DNA from: JBCBDX01 sp039822005
Lineage (GTDB): Bacteria > Pseudomonadota > Alphaproteobacteria > Rhizobiales > Rhizobiaceae
Reading direction: 5' to 3'
DNA length: 64,000 nucleotides
NCBI GenBank assembly: GCA_039822005.1
Contig: JBCBMZ010000008.1
Coordinates: 1-64,000, forward strand
The position numbers and the translations under genes are program-made. Under the pieces are notes generated by a model. That model was not told the DNA's origin and searched no databases. It was given only the letters and a program-made list of their open reading frames with translations. Of the stretch, positions 35,274-43,149 are shown piece after piece; within the stretch, counting starts at the first letter, position 1; each line of letters opens with the position of its first letter.

Positions 35274-35498
35274 ATGTCTCACAATGGCAAATTTTGGATC
35301 GACGGTGGGTATATTTACGGCCCAGAGATGTCTGGTAAGTTTTGGATCGATGATGGGTGGATATACGGGCCTAAAAATAGCGGCAAATATTGGATTGATG
35401 ATAACTGGATTTGGGGTCCGAAGAACGGTGGCAAATTCTGGATAGACAACAACTGGATTTGGGGTCCGAATGATCTTCGCCTTCCTTGGCTTGACTAA
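35274..35498 (+). CDS. Small protein of four 16-residue Trp-rich repeats
   Basis: The 74-residue protein is almost entirely four perfect-length repeats at residues 5-20, 21-36, 37-52 and 53-68: GKFWIDGGYIYGPEMS, GKFWIDDGWIYGPKNS, GKYWIDDNWIWGPKNG and GKFWIDNNWIWGPNDL. Codons for the same residue differ between copies (TTT/TTC, ATC/ATT/ATA, GAT/GAC), so the repeat is held at protein level. No signal peptide, cysteine or membrane segment is present. The likely fold is a row of short beta hairpins with exposed Trp/Tyr, suited to carbohydrate or peptide binding, as inference. I do not recognise a family. CAAAGAGG lies 8 bases before the ATG. Confidence 0.8.
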   Translation: MSHNGKFWIDGGYIYGPEMSGKFWIDDGWIYGPKNSGKYWIDDNWIWGPKNGGKFWIDNNWIWGPNDLRLPWLD

Positions 35499-35983
35499 CG
35501 ACCCTATCCTGAGACCACCTATTCTAATGTGCACAAAAGATGTGGAAGTGTGCCCGTTCTAACAGCAAACTGAACCTAACGGCCCTTTGCTGTCTTTCGC
35601 CGTCAGCGTTCATGCTGCAGCGCACTTTCCCGAAAGCTGCCTTTGGCGAAATCTACGCGTGCCGAACCCCTAGATGGCCGACTTGCGGACAAAGCGACCA
35701 CGCCAGAGGTTGTATCGTAGGTCACGAATGGGTGGGAAGCCGAACTCTACCGCGGTGCCTGCAAATTTAAACGCGAACTACAAAGCCGAAATTCGCGTTT
35801 GGCGGTCGTTGCGAAACGGCAAGACACACTTCGAGCCCAGGAAAGCCATTGAGGACCAGATCGATACGACTACAGCTGGGTCTAAAACGGACACCGAACC
35901 ACCGATCGATACATGAACGGCTACAGCCTGAACGCGATAATGCGTGGGCCTGGCTCACGCGCCTGTAAACGCAGTTGGCCAAT

Positions 35984-36259
35984 ATGAGTGATACATTGGA
36001 CCTCGTGGCCGATGCTGTCAGCGCGCGGTGATCATTTCGTGATTTTCTGAATGCGACAACAGCACTCGGGTTTAACGACTGCACCAAGGCACTGACCGCC
36101 GCGGCTCTGCCAGGTTGGATTGGTAATGAGGGAGCGGGAAAGAGATGTCAGCGTGCGATCGCGGACATGTTTGCGCACCGTCCCGAATTTGGGAAGTTGA
36201 CAGAGCTTTGTCTTGGTGGCGCCGTGATCAACGAGACCGTTTTACATAACTGGAAATAA
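35984..36259 (+). pseudogene. Decayed reading frame with an internal stop
   Basis: In one frame the sequence reads MSDTLDLVADAVSAR, then a TGA stop near 36030, then continues in the same frame for about 75 codons as FRDFLNATTALGFNDCTKAL, IADMFAHRPEFGKLTELCLG and AVINETVLHNWK before a TAA. The composition is that of a helical protein with an alternating hydrophobic pattern. A single nonsense change or a sequencing error would explain it. No family is recognised. Confidence 0.35.
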
Positions 36260-36361
36260 AGCCCGCGATCATTGGTGAAACACCGAACCGCGTTGCAGAC
36301 ACCATCGGCGTCAACAGAATTTCGGGTTCATGTTGAAAGTAATCGACTATTTGTGTTTTTG

Positions 36362-36377
36362 TTAGACAAAAGTCTAA
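36362..36377. promoter_or_regulatory. Palindrome upstream of the ferric transporter operon, candidate iron operator
   Basis: TTAGAC-AAAA-GTCTAA is a perfect 6-4-6 inverted repeat 73 bases before the start of the binding-protein gene. Its size and TTAG/CTAA edges resemble the Irr-type iron control elements of alphaproteobacteria, but it is not a full match to a known consensus, so Fur, RirA or another regulator remain possible. Confidence 0.4.
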
Positions 36378-36449
36378 TAGGCAAAGCTCATGTCTGCGGT
36401 TCTTATGCAAAATTAGCGGTAAGCGGGCAACTTACCGAGGGGGCGTTTT

Positions 36450-37460
36450 ATGACAATATTTCTCAAATTTACTGCAGCCGTGATCATGTGTGTCACTATG
36501 GCTGTTGGTACAAATGCAATGGCAGACGAGGTTAATGTCTATTCGGCGCGCATAGAAAAGCTGGTCAAACCGGCATTCGAAGCGTTTCAGGCAAGAACCG
36601 GAATTAAGGTCAACCTCTTGACAGGTTCGGAAGCGGCTCTGATTGAACGCCTGAAGGCAGAAGGGCGTCTTTCACCCGCGGACATTCTATTAACGGTGGA
36701 TGCCGGGAACCTCTGGCTAGCACAGAACGAGGGACTTTTGCAGCCTGTGTCCTCGGAAACCCTTGAGGCGAACGTGCCGGCGTCGCTGCGTGATCCAGAA
36801 GGTTATTGGTTTGGTCTCACCGTGCGTGCGCGGACAATTGTCTACAGCAAAGAACGTGTGGATGCGTTGGAACTCGCAAACTATGAGGGACTTGGGAATC
36901 CGAAGTGGAGGGGTCGACTATGCCTGCGTACTTCCAAGAAAGTCTATAACAAGTCCTTGGTAGCGACGATGATTGCTGCAATTGGGGCTGAAAAAACGGA
37001 AATGACATTAGAAGGTTGGATGAGGAACGAGCCCATAATCCACGACTCAGATGGTCACCTTTTACAGGGGATAGCTGAGGGCCAATGCGATCTGGGGCTG
37101 GTGAACACGTACTATCTTGGCCGAAAGCTGGTCGAAAACCCTGATTATCCAGTGGGCCTCTTTTGGGCCAACCAAGAAGATCGGGGCACTCATGTGAACA
37201 TATCTGGCGCAGGCATAGTAAAGAATTCCCGAAACGTCGAAAACGGGATACAGTTGCTTGAGTTCCTAAGTTCGCCTGAGGCGCAAAACCTCTTTGCGGA
37301 TGATAATATGGAGTACCCTGTCAACCCGGCAGTTGCTCCATCTGATCTACTCGTTGATTGGTGGGGGTCCGACTTCAAACGGGATTCGGTCAACGTTGCC
37401 ACAGCTGGTAAGCTGCAAGCTCAGGCCGTGAAAATGATGGCCCGCGTCGGATACCAGTAA
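36450..37460 (+). CDS. fbpA: Ferric-iron ABC transporter periplasmic binding protein
   Basis: The protein has a signal peptide (VIMCVTMAVGTNAMA), followed by EVNVYSARIEKLVKPAFEAF, the standard start of FbpA/AfuA/FutA iron-binding proteins. It also has TGSEAALIERLKAEG, VTVDAGNLW-like LTVDAGNLWLAQ and GLVNTYYLGR, whose tyrosines are candidate Fe(III) ligands, together with the Tyr of NVYSAR. The 336-residue length fits. It captures Fe3+ in the periplasm and passes it to the permease encoded 3 bases downstream. A GAGGGGG site precedes the ATG and an operator-like palindrome lies upstream. Confidence 0.93.
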   Translation: MTIFLKFTAAVIMCVTMAVGTNAMADEVNVYSARIEKLVKPAFEAFQARTGIKVNLLTGSEAALIERLKAEGRLSPADILLTVDAGNLWLAQNEGLLQPVSSETLEANVPASLRDPEGYWFGLTVRARTIVYSKERVDALELANYEGLGNPKWRGRLCLRTSKKVYNKSLVATMIAAIGAEKTEMTLEGWMRNEPIIHDSDGHLLQGIAEGQCDLGLVNTYYLGRKLVENPDYPVGLFWANQEDRGTHVNISGAGIVKNSRNVENGIQLLEFLSSPEAQNLFADDNMEYPVNPAVAPSDLLVDWWGSDFKRDSVNVATAGKLQAQAVKMMARVGYQ

Positions 37461-37463
37461 CCG

Positions 37464-39101
37464 ATGCCGTCCAGGATATGGTACGCGGCACCGTGGCTCG
37501 TCGCGGTGCTTGTAATGATTCCGTGTTCAGTAATCATTGGCGCATTCATCACCCTCAACCCGGGAGAGTTGGTCGAAACTTGGGGCCATCTTTGGAACAC
37601 GCAGCTTCCGCAATTGATCTTGAATACCCTCACCTTGGTGATTGGTGTAGCCGTCGGATCCTTCCTGCTTGGAACGAGCTTGGCGTGGATCGTGGTCATG
37701 CATGACTTTCCCGGTAAGTGGTGGCTCGACGGTGCACTGCTTTTGCCTATGGCCATCCCGGGATATGTGATTGGAATTGTTGCGCTGGACCACTGGGACT
37801 ATTCAGGTACAATACCAACTGCATTGCGCAGCATTGAGCTAGGCTTCCCTGACATTCGTTCTAGCTGGGCAGTCATTATGGCGATGAGCCTTGTACTATA
37901 TCCCTATATCTACATCGCGGCCCGAACTGCGTTTCGCGAGCAAAGTCAGACCTATATTGATCTGGCCAAGACTCATGGGCTCTCCAGTTTCCAAACCTAT
38001 TGGCAGGTAGGCATCCGTTTGGGTCGCCCGACAATTATGGCCGGCGTCGCATTGGTGGTTATGGAAACTCTGGCTGACCTAGGTACGGTCAGCATTTTCG
38101 CATTCGATACGATGACGACCGCTATTTATGAGACATGGTTTGGTCTGTTCCAACGCCAAACCGCGATCCAACTGTGCGGCGCGGTGATGCTCTTTGTCTT
38201 CTTGCTGTTTTATGTTGAACGTCTGACCCGAAGGCGCAGTCGGCATGACCAATTGAGCGGCAAAGCCAAGCCGATTACCGTGACGCGACTGAAGGGACGC
38301 GTTGCTTGGCTCGCGACCGCGTATCCTTTTGCGATCGTTGCATTCGCCTTTGTCTATCCCCTCGTGACACTCATAGTCTGGAACGTGCAACGCTTGGATC
38401 AACAAACCGTGCGTGACTACTGGAATACCACCGAGCAAGCCTTCAATTCCGTCTCGATTGCGCTGCTCGCCGCAGTGATCATCGTCGCTATCTCGATTTT
38501 CATCTGTTATTCGCGGCGAATCCTGTCGCAGAGCAGATTGGTCAACACCCTGACCATGCTCGGCGTGTCTGGTTTCGTTTTGCCGGGAACGATTATCGCA
38601 CTTGGTGTGATGATCCCGCTCGTGTGGCTGGACAATATGCTCAATATGGTATCCGAACGCTTTTTCGACCGCACTTTGGGTCTTGTCATTACGGGCAGTA
38701 TTGCAGGGCTTCTGATCGCCCATACGATCCGCTTCTTCGCGGTGGGTTTCTATTTTACTGACGCAGGATTGTCGAAGATCTCACCATCCATGGACAATGC
38801 GGGCCAAGCGCTTGGCGCCTCGTGGGGGCGGATATTCCGTGTCGTGCACTTGCCGCTTGCGCGGGGTAGCTTTTTGGTTGGCGGGCTTATCGTTTTCATC
38901 GATGTCTGCAAGGAAATGGCTGCAACGCTCGTCATCCGTCCATTTGGCGTTGACACCCTGGCCACGAAGATCTGGGAGCTCAGCGCCGAGTCATACTGGA
39001 AGGATGCCGCACTCCCGTCGCTGTTCATAGTGCTGGTTATGTTGCCAGCAGTAATCTTATTGATCAAATTCTCTGCAAGGACACGTAATGCGAGTGCTTA
39101 G
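37464..39101 (+). CDS. fbpB: Ferric-iron ABC transporter permease, two fused domains
   Basis: The 545-residue inner-membrane protein has about twelve hydrophobic segments in two halves, each with an ABC permease EAA-type loop: DLAKTHGLSSFQTYWQVGIRL in the first half and NAGQALGASWGRIFRVVHLPL in the second. This duplicated layout is typical of FbpB/SfuB iron permeases. It starts 3 bases after the binding-protein stop and its 3' end overlaps the ATPase gene by 14 bases, so the three genes are one operon. Confidence 0.93.
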   Translation: MPSRIWYAAPWLVAVLVMIPCSVIIGAFITLNPGELVETWGHLWNTQLPQLILNTLTLVIGVAVGSFLLGTSLAWIVVMHDFPGKWWLDGALLLPMAIPGYVIGIVALDHWDYSGTIPTALRSIELGFPDIRSSWAVIMAMSLVLYPYIYIAARTAFREQSQTYIDLAKTHGLSSFQTYWQVGIRLGRPTIMAGVALVVMETLADLGTVSIFAFDTMTTAIYETWFGLFQRQTAIQLCGAVMLFVFLLFYVERLTRRRSRHDQLSGKAKPITVTRLKGRVAWLATAYPFAIVAFAFVYPLVTLIVWNVQRLDQQTVRDYWNTTEQAFNSVSIALLAAVIIVAISIFICYSRRILSQSRLVNTLTMLGVSGFVLPGTIIALGVMIPLVWLDNMLNMVSERFFDRTLGLVITGSIAGLLIAHTIRFFAVGFYFTDAGLSKISPSMDNAGQALGASWGRIFRVVHLPLARGSFLVGGLIVFIDVCKEMAATLVIRPFGVDTLATKIWELSAESYWKDAALPSLFIVLVMLPAVILLIKFSARTRNASA

Positions 39102-40104
39102 TTGCGATACCGTCAAAAAATCCTTTGGCGAGAATCCAGTGCTACGCGGTGTGAGCTTTGACCTCGCAGAGCATGAATTTGTTTGCCTACTTGGACCATC
39201 GGGGTGCGGCAAGACTACTTTGCTTCGGATAATCGCGGGCCTGGAAGCGCTGGATGACGGTCAAGTGACACTCAACGATGCCGCCGTCTCGGCGCGCGGA
39301 TTACTGGTTCCACCGCAAGAACGCGGCATCGGCCTGGTGTTCCAAGACGTTGCGCTTTTCCCCAATATGACCGTCTCGCAAAATATCGCCTTCGGACTGC
39401 AGGGCAGCGTGAAAACCCATTCAAGGCGGATCGACGAACTGCTCGAGCTAATCAATTTGGAGGGCTACCAAAACCGCTACCCCTTTGAAATCAGCGGCGG
39501 GCAGCAACAACGGGTGGCGCTTGCCCGCGCGTTGGCTCCGTCCCCCCGGTTGATTATGCTTGACGAACCCTTCAGCTCGCTGGACGCCCAGCTTCGCACG
39601 CAGGTGCGAGACGAGTTGCACCGGGTACTGCGGGACGCTGGCGTAAGCGCGATTCTTGTCACCCACGATCAATCCGAGGCCTTCGGTTTTGCCGATCGCG
39701 TCTTGGTCATTTGCGATGGGTGTGTGGTGCAAGAAGGTACTCCTGAGGATATATATCATGCGCCAGCATCACCCTGGATCGCAGGCTTTGTAGGCGTGTC
39801 GAATTTCTTGACAGTCGAGGCCTTACAAGCTCTCGCATCGGATCCGACGGCACTGTCAGGTGTGAACCCAAATGCAAAAATCTTGGTGAGGCCTGAGGAC
39901 ATATCCATCGCGCTGCGAGATGGCACGGATCACAACGCCATCATCGACCAACCAAGATTTGCCGGCGACCACGTGGATCTAGTTGCTCATCTCGCCAGTT
40001 GCAAAACGCCGCTACATCTAATCGCGAACCATCATACAAAATGGCAGGCGGGTCAGACTGTTGAACTGAAAGTGACTAGGTTTCGAGCATTTTCAGAAGA
40101 ATGA
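39088..40104 (+). CDS. fbpC: Ferric-iron ABC transporter ATPase
   Basis: The 338-residue ATPase has Walker A GPSGCGKTTLLR, a Q-loop GLVFQDVALFPN, signature ISGGQQQRVALARAL, Walker B RLIMLDEPFSSLD and the H-loop VTHDQSEAFG. A C-terminal TOBE-like domain (about 240-338, LVRPEDISI) is present as in FbpC. It powers Fe3+ import through the upstream permease. AAGGA precedes the ATG at 39088 inside the permease gene. Confidence 0.95.
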   Translation: MRVLSCDTVKKSFGENPVLRGVSFDLAEHEFVCLLGPSGCGKTTLLRIIAGLEALDDGQVTLNDAAVSARGLLVPPQERGIGLVFQDVALFPNMTVSQNIAFGLQGSVKTHSRRIDELLELINLEGYQNRYPFEISGGQQQRVALARALAPSPRLIMLDEPFSSLDAQLRTQVRDELHRVLRDAGVSAILVTHDQSEAFGFADRVLVICDGCVVQEGTPEDIYHAPASPWIAGFVGVSNFLTVEALQALASDPTALSGVNPNAKILVRPEDISIALRDGTDHNAIIDQPRFAGDHVDLVAHLASCKTPLHLIANHHTKWQAGQTVELKVTRFRAFSEE

Positions 40105-40405
40105 ATGCTCCATTGTGAGCGTATTTACTTTGCCACGAGCTGAGACGGTCAGGCCCGGCGCGCAACGCTGCAGTAGCTCGTGCACACCAAAAATTGTCCG
40201 CTATGGGCTCTTTGCGGGCTTCCGCTGCAACGCGGTATCGATGGAGCGAGCTTGGCATTCTCGGCCCTTACCAGACATTTGCCCTACACTCGCGATGCTG
40301 CAGTCGCAGCCCGCATTGCTACCATTCGTAAGGTGGTTCGAAGCTCGCAATAAGCAGGAAGTTTTCCGGATGCTTCGCGCTCACATGCCGGTCGGCACCA
40401 ATAGC
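40105..40405. repeat. Spacer with dispersed degenerate repeat
   Basis: No gene is seen. The spacer contains GCATTCTCGGCCC (40255-40267, also 32480-32492) and TCGCGATGCTGCAG (40290-40303, also 35047-35060). It separates the rightward iron operon from the leftward aminotransferase. No clear terminator stem was found here. Confidence 0.5.
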
Positions 40406-41350
40406 CTATATCTTCGCTGGGTACTCGACCAAAAGCCGATGCTCATCGTCCAGATGCATCTGCCAATAACTCTCCGTGATCTGCGTGGTCAGCGGCCCAG
40501 GTGAGCCCCGTCCTATCGGCTTTGCATCAATCTTCGTGACTGGCATAACGCCTCCGGCTGTCGAGGTTACAAACACTTCGTTTGCCTCCTTGAGAGTCAT
40601 GGGCGAGAGGTCTGTTGCCAAACACTCGACACCCAACTTGTGACAGATGTCGAATATCGTTTGTCGGGTAATACCCCTTAAGACGCCATACTCTGGTGTC
40701 AGGACATTCTCATTCGTCACTGCGAATATGTTGAAGCCGGGGCCCTCAGACACGTTTCCGGACGCATCAACAAGCATGGCAGTATCGGCACCAACTTCAT
40801 ATGCCGCATAAAGTCCCTTCACCAAATCCAACCAGTGATAATTCTTGACTGTTGGATCGACCGACTGGGGCGGAATGCGCTGAAGCGGCGTGATGGCCGC
40901 GTGCAACCCGTGTTTCATCTGCTCTGGATTGGCCACGGACCCAAACGGTATGGCAAACGCGATGAAAAGGTTGATGGCGTCACGGGGATCCCGGCTGAAG
41001 GTCGGCGACGTCCCACGAGTGCAAATGAACTCGACATAGGAGTTCTTGAGGCCAGAGAGCGCGACACAATTGTGCAGGATTTCTGTGACCTGCTTCTTGT
41101 CATACGGGATCGACATATGAAGCTTGTCCAGACCAGCGAAGAAACGATCAAGATGATCATCCAACCGAAAAAAAGCTCCATCACATACGTGGGCCACATC
41201 ATAGGTCGCGTCCGAGTGAAGGAACCCATAGTCCAGTACCGAAATCTTTGCTTCGCTGATCGGCAGGTACTGCCCATCCATGAAGGCCACGCCAGGCGGA
41301 TACCGTGCGGTGTCGGTATAACGATCAGAAAGTGTGGGAAGATCTCGCAT
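40406..41350 (-). CDS. Class IV PLP aminotransferase (D-amino acid/branched-chain/amine type)
   Basis: The 314-residue enzyme has the fold-type IV features: VAFMDGQYLPISEAKISVLDYG at the start, catalytic Lys in PTVKNYHWLDLVKG, SEGPGFNIF, and the phosphate-binding GVLRGITRQT and STAGGVMPVT. Family members transaminate branched-chain amino acids, D-amino acids or (R)-amines, or act as aminodeoxychorismate lyase. The residues that separate these cannot be judged safely by eye, so no symbol is given. It stands alone, 134 bases downstream of the sulfotransferase on the same strand. Confidence 0.88.
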   Translation of the reverse strand: MRDLPTLSDRYTDTARYPPGVAFMDGQYLPISEAKISVLDYGFLHSDATYDVAHVCDGAFFRLDDHLDRFFAGLDKLHMSIPYDKKQVTEILHNCVALSGLKNSYVEFICTRGTSPTFSRDPRDAINLFIAFAIPFGSVANPEQMKHGLHAAITPLQRIPPQSVDPTVKNYHWLDLVKGLYAAYEVGADTAMLVDASGNVSEGPGFNIFAVTNENVLTPEYGVLRGITRQTIFDICHKLGVECLATDLSPMTLKEANEVFVTSTAGGVMPVTKIDAKPIGRGSPGPLTTQITESYWQMHLDDEHRLLVEYPAKI

Positions 41351-41484
41351 GCCAGATTGAGTACTCGTTCTGCCCAGTCAAGCCAACGGCTCTGGCGAAC
41401 TAAATATGCCAAGCGGCCCATTCCTGCCGTTCAGCTGCTCAAATTGTGTCAACGCAAATCCGCCGCCACGTGTCCCAGAAGTGG

Positions 41485-42948
41485 TCATGAATGCACATAA
41501 CTAGGGGTCGCTTTTTCAAGCACCTTCTTTAGGGGACCGATATACGGCTCGTAAGTGCGCCAAGTACCAATTGAGCTGTCATTTATGGGCTGTGAAACCT
41601 GGCTCCGGCTCGGCGTATGAATGCCGCGGCGATTATCATGCGGTGACAAGCAGGCATCATCCCACTCCAACCCGACATGCGCAATCAAGCTCCTGATTTC
41701 GTTTTCGGGGTTGGCCACGAGTCTTTCGTAATCGAGTTCGTAAATGGGTATCGGCAAAGCGCCCTTCCAGATTTCGGTTAGTGTGACCTGATTCACATAG
41801 TATTCACCGATCGAGGTAAGATCTTTCCGATAGGCTTTGCTGATCGGGCGGCGCAAACACGAGACACAAGTGTCCAACGCATTGCGGCGACAATGAACAT
41901 AATATGCGTTGGGAAATGCCGCCGCCATGAGCCAAAGGTTTTTAAAGTTGTCGGGCTTTTTATCAACAACGCGGATTGCGGCATCGCTGTAGCTGTTCAG
42001 TAGTTGTAGGTATGACTCTGCAAGCGAACTGAGTTCCGGTTTATCCAAGTCACCTGGCGAAAACCAACTGCTGGCAATTTCAAAGAACGGCAATTCACCT
42101 GCGCCATATACATTCGGATGGCTGGACAAGATCTGCTCGGTCAATGTGGTTCCAGAGCGGTGCATGCCGAACACGAAAATCGGACGATTGCTGTTGGATC
42201 CGATTGGGCCCTTCGATCCGGACTTGGTGGCCTCAATGTATTTGCCAAAACTATTTACCAGCTGATCATTCAATGTCTCAGGACGTGACGCTTCGGATGC
42301 TACTGCTCCGGCAGCGAGGAAATTCTCAAAAGCTCGATCTAAATCGCCGCAATCCTCGGCGTACTTTGCCATTGCCTGATGCAAGAGTGCGCGATGAAAC
42401 GGGTGGACGTTGTCGCGTTTGGACAATGCAGCGATTTCTTCTTGATATTGCGCTACCGTGCCGCTCTCATCAAGCATTGCAAACCGGGCAACTGCAACCG
42501 GTCGATGTGGAGATGAGAGAGGGACCCGGTCCACCAAGTGCCGGTATATGATCAGGGCTTCGCCGTCGCGCCCATCTGCCTCGAAACATCTTGCTAAGTC
42601 CAGCATCAAAGGCGCCCTGTCAAAATTTAGTCCAAGCGCCTGGTTGATTGCGCTTTTAGCATCTCTGATCCGGTTCATCGCAAGGCTTGTGTCATATAGA
42701 ATCTTGAGCGCGACAGGTTGTGTACCCTGCTGGTTCAACCATTGAGTTGCGAGAGCCATCGCCTTGTCCGGGCGCCCCATTGCCAGATGCTGTTCCGCGA
42801 GTTTCGCCATGATTTCAGGATTACCGGGTTCACCAGCAAGCTTGCTTTCGAGGGAACCCAGAGATTTCACAATATCGCTGTATTTTGTATGAGAAGTTTC
42901 CAACGATCGGTTCTTTGCATCTGGTAACTGACACCCAACATTTGCCAT
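41485..42948 (-). CDS. TPR-sulfotransferase family protein
   Basis: The first about 220 residues are TPR-like helical hairpins (MAKLAEQHLAMGRPDKAMAL, LARCFEADGRDGEALIIYRHL). The C-terminal domain has the PAPS-binding loop IFVFGMHRSGTTLTEQIL and the 3'-phosphate segment VHCRRNALDTCVSCL. This TPR-sulfotransferase architecture is common in marine alphaproteobacteria and probably sulfates a protein or surface glycan. The neighbours are an outer-membrane protein and a radical SAM-glycosyltransferase fusion, which suggests envelope modification, as inference. Confidence 0.9.
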   Translation of the reverse strand: MANVGCQLPDAKNRSLETSHTKYSDIVKSLGSLESKLAGEPGNPEIMAKLAEQHLAMGRPDKAMALATQWLNQQGTQPVALKILYDTSLAMNRIRDAKSAINQALGLNFDRAPLMLDLARCFEADGRDGEALIIYRHLVDRVPLSSPHRPVAVARFAMLDESGTVAQYQEEIAALSKRDNVHPFHRALLHQAMAKYAEDCGDLDRAFENFLAAGAVASEASRPETLNDQLVNSFGKYIEATKSGSKGPIGSNSNRPIFVFGMHRSGTTLTEQILSSHPNVYGAGELPFFEIASSWFSPGDLDKPELSSLAESYLQLLNSYSDAAIRVVDKKPDNFKNLWLMAAAFPNAYYVHCRRNALDTCVSCLRRPISKAYRKDLTSIGEYYVNQVTLTEIWKGALPIPIYELDYERLVANPENEIRSLIAHVGLEWDDACLSPHDNRRGIHTPSRSQVSQPINDSSIGTWRTYEPYIGPLKKVLEKATPSYVHS

Positions 42949-43149
42949 CGCTAACCGGTCCGATCAAGGCGCGCTTGGGCGGTCTTTGTCCACTTTGGGC
43001 GGCGAAGCGGAACGTCGGGCGTTGCACATTTAGCACATGTTCAAGTAAATGTGATCAAGCGCGAGAACGCGATTGAGACTGTATAAAAACTTGGATAGTT
43101 TTTGGCAAATTGGGATAAACAGCGATTACATCCGCTTAGGGGGAATCAG

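Larger units (their letters stand above)
35499..36449. other. Long non-coding or decayed spacer
   Basis: About 950 bases hold no intact gene. The part near 35580-35660 resembles the spacer repeats seen elsewhere in this accessory stretch (CAGCGTTCATGCTGCAGCGC). The part at 35984-36259 is a decayed reading frame, described separately. The right end holds the promoter and operator region of the iron transporter. Confidence 0.5.

Noticed and set aside
38079..38723. Minus-strand frame opposite the iron permease
   Set aside because: Its extreme polar composition mirrors the hydrophobic codons of the permease.
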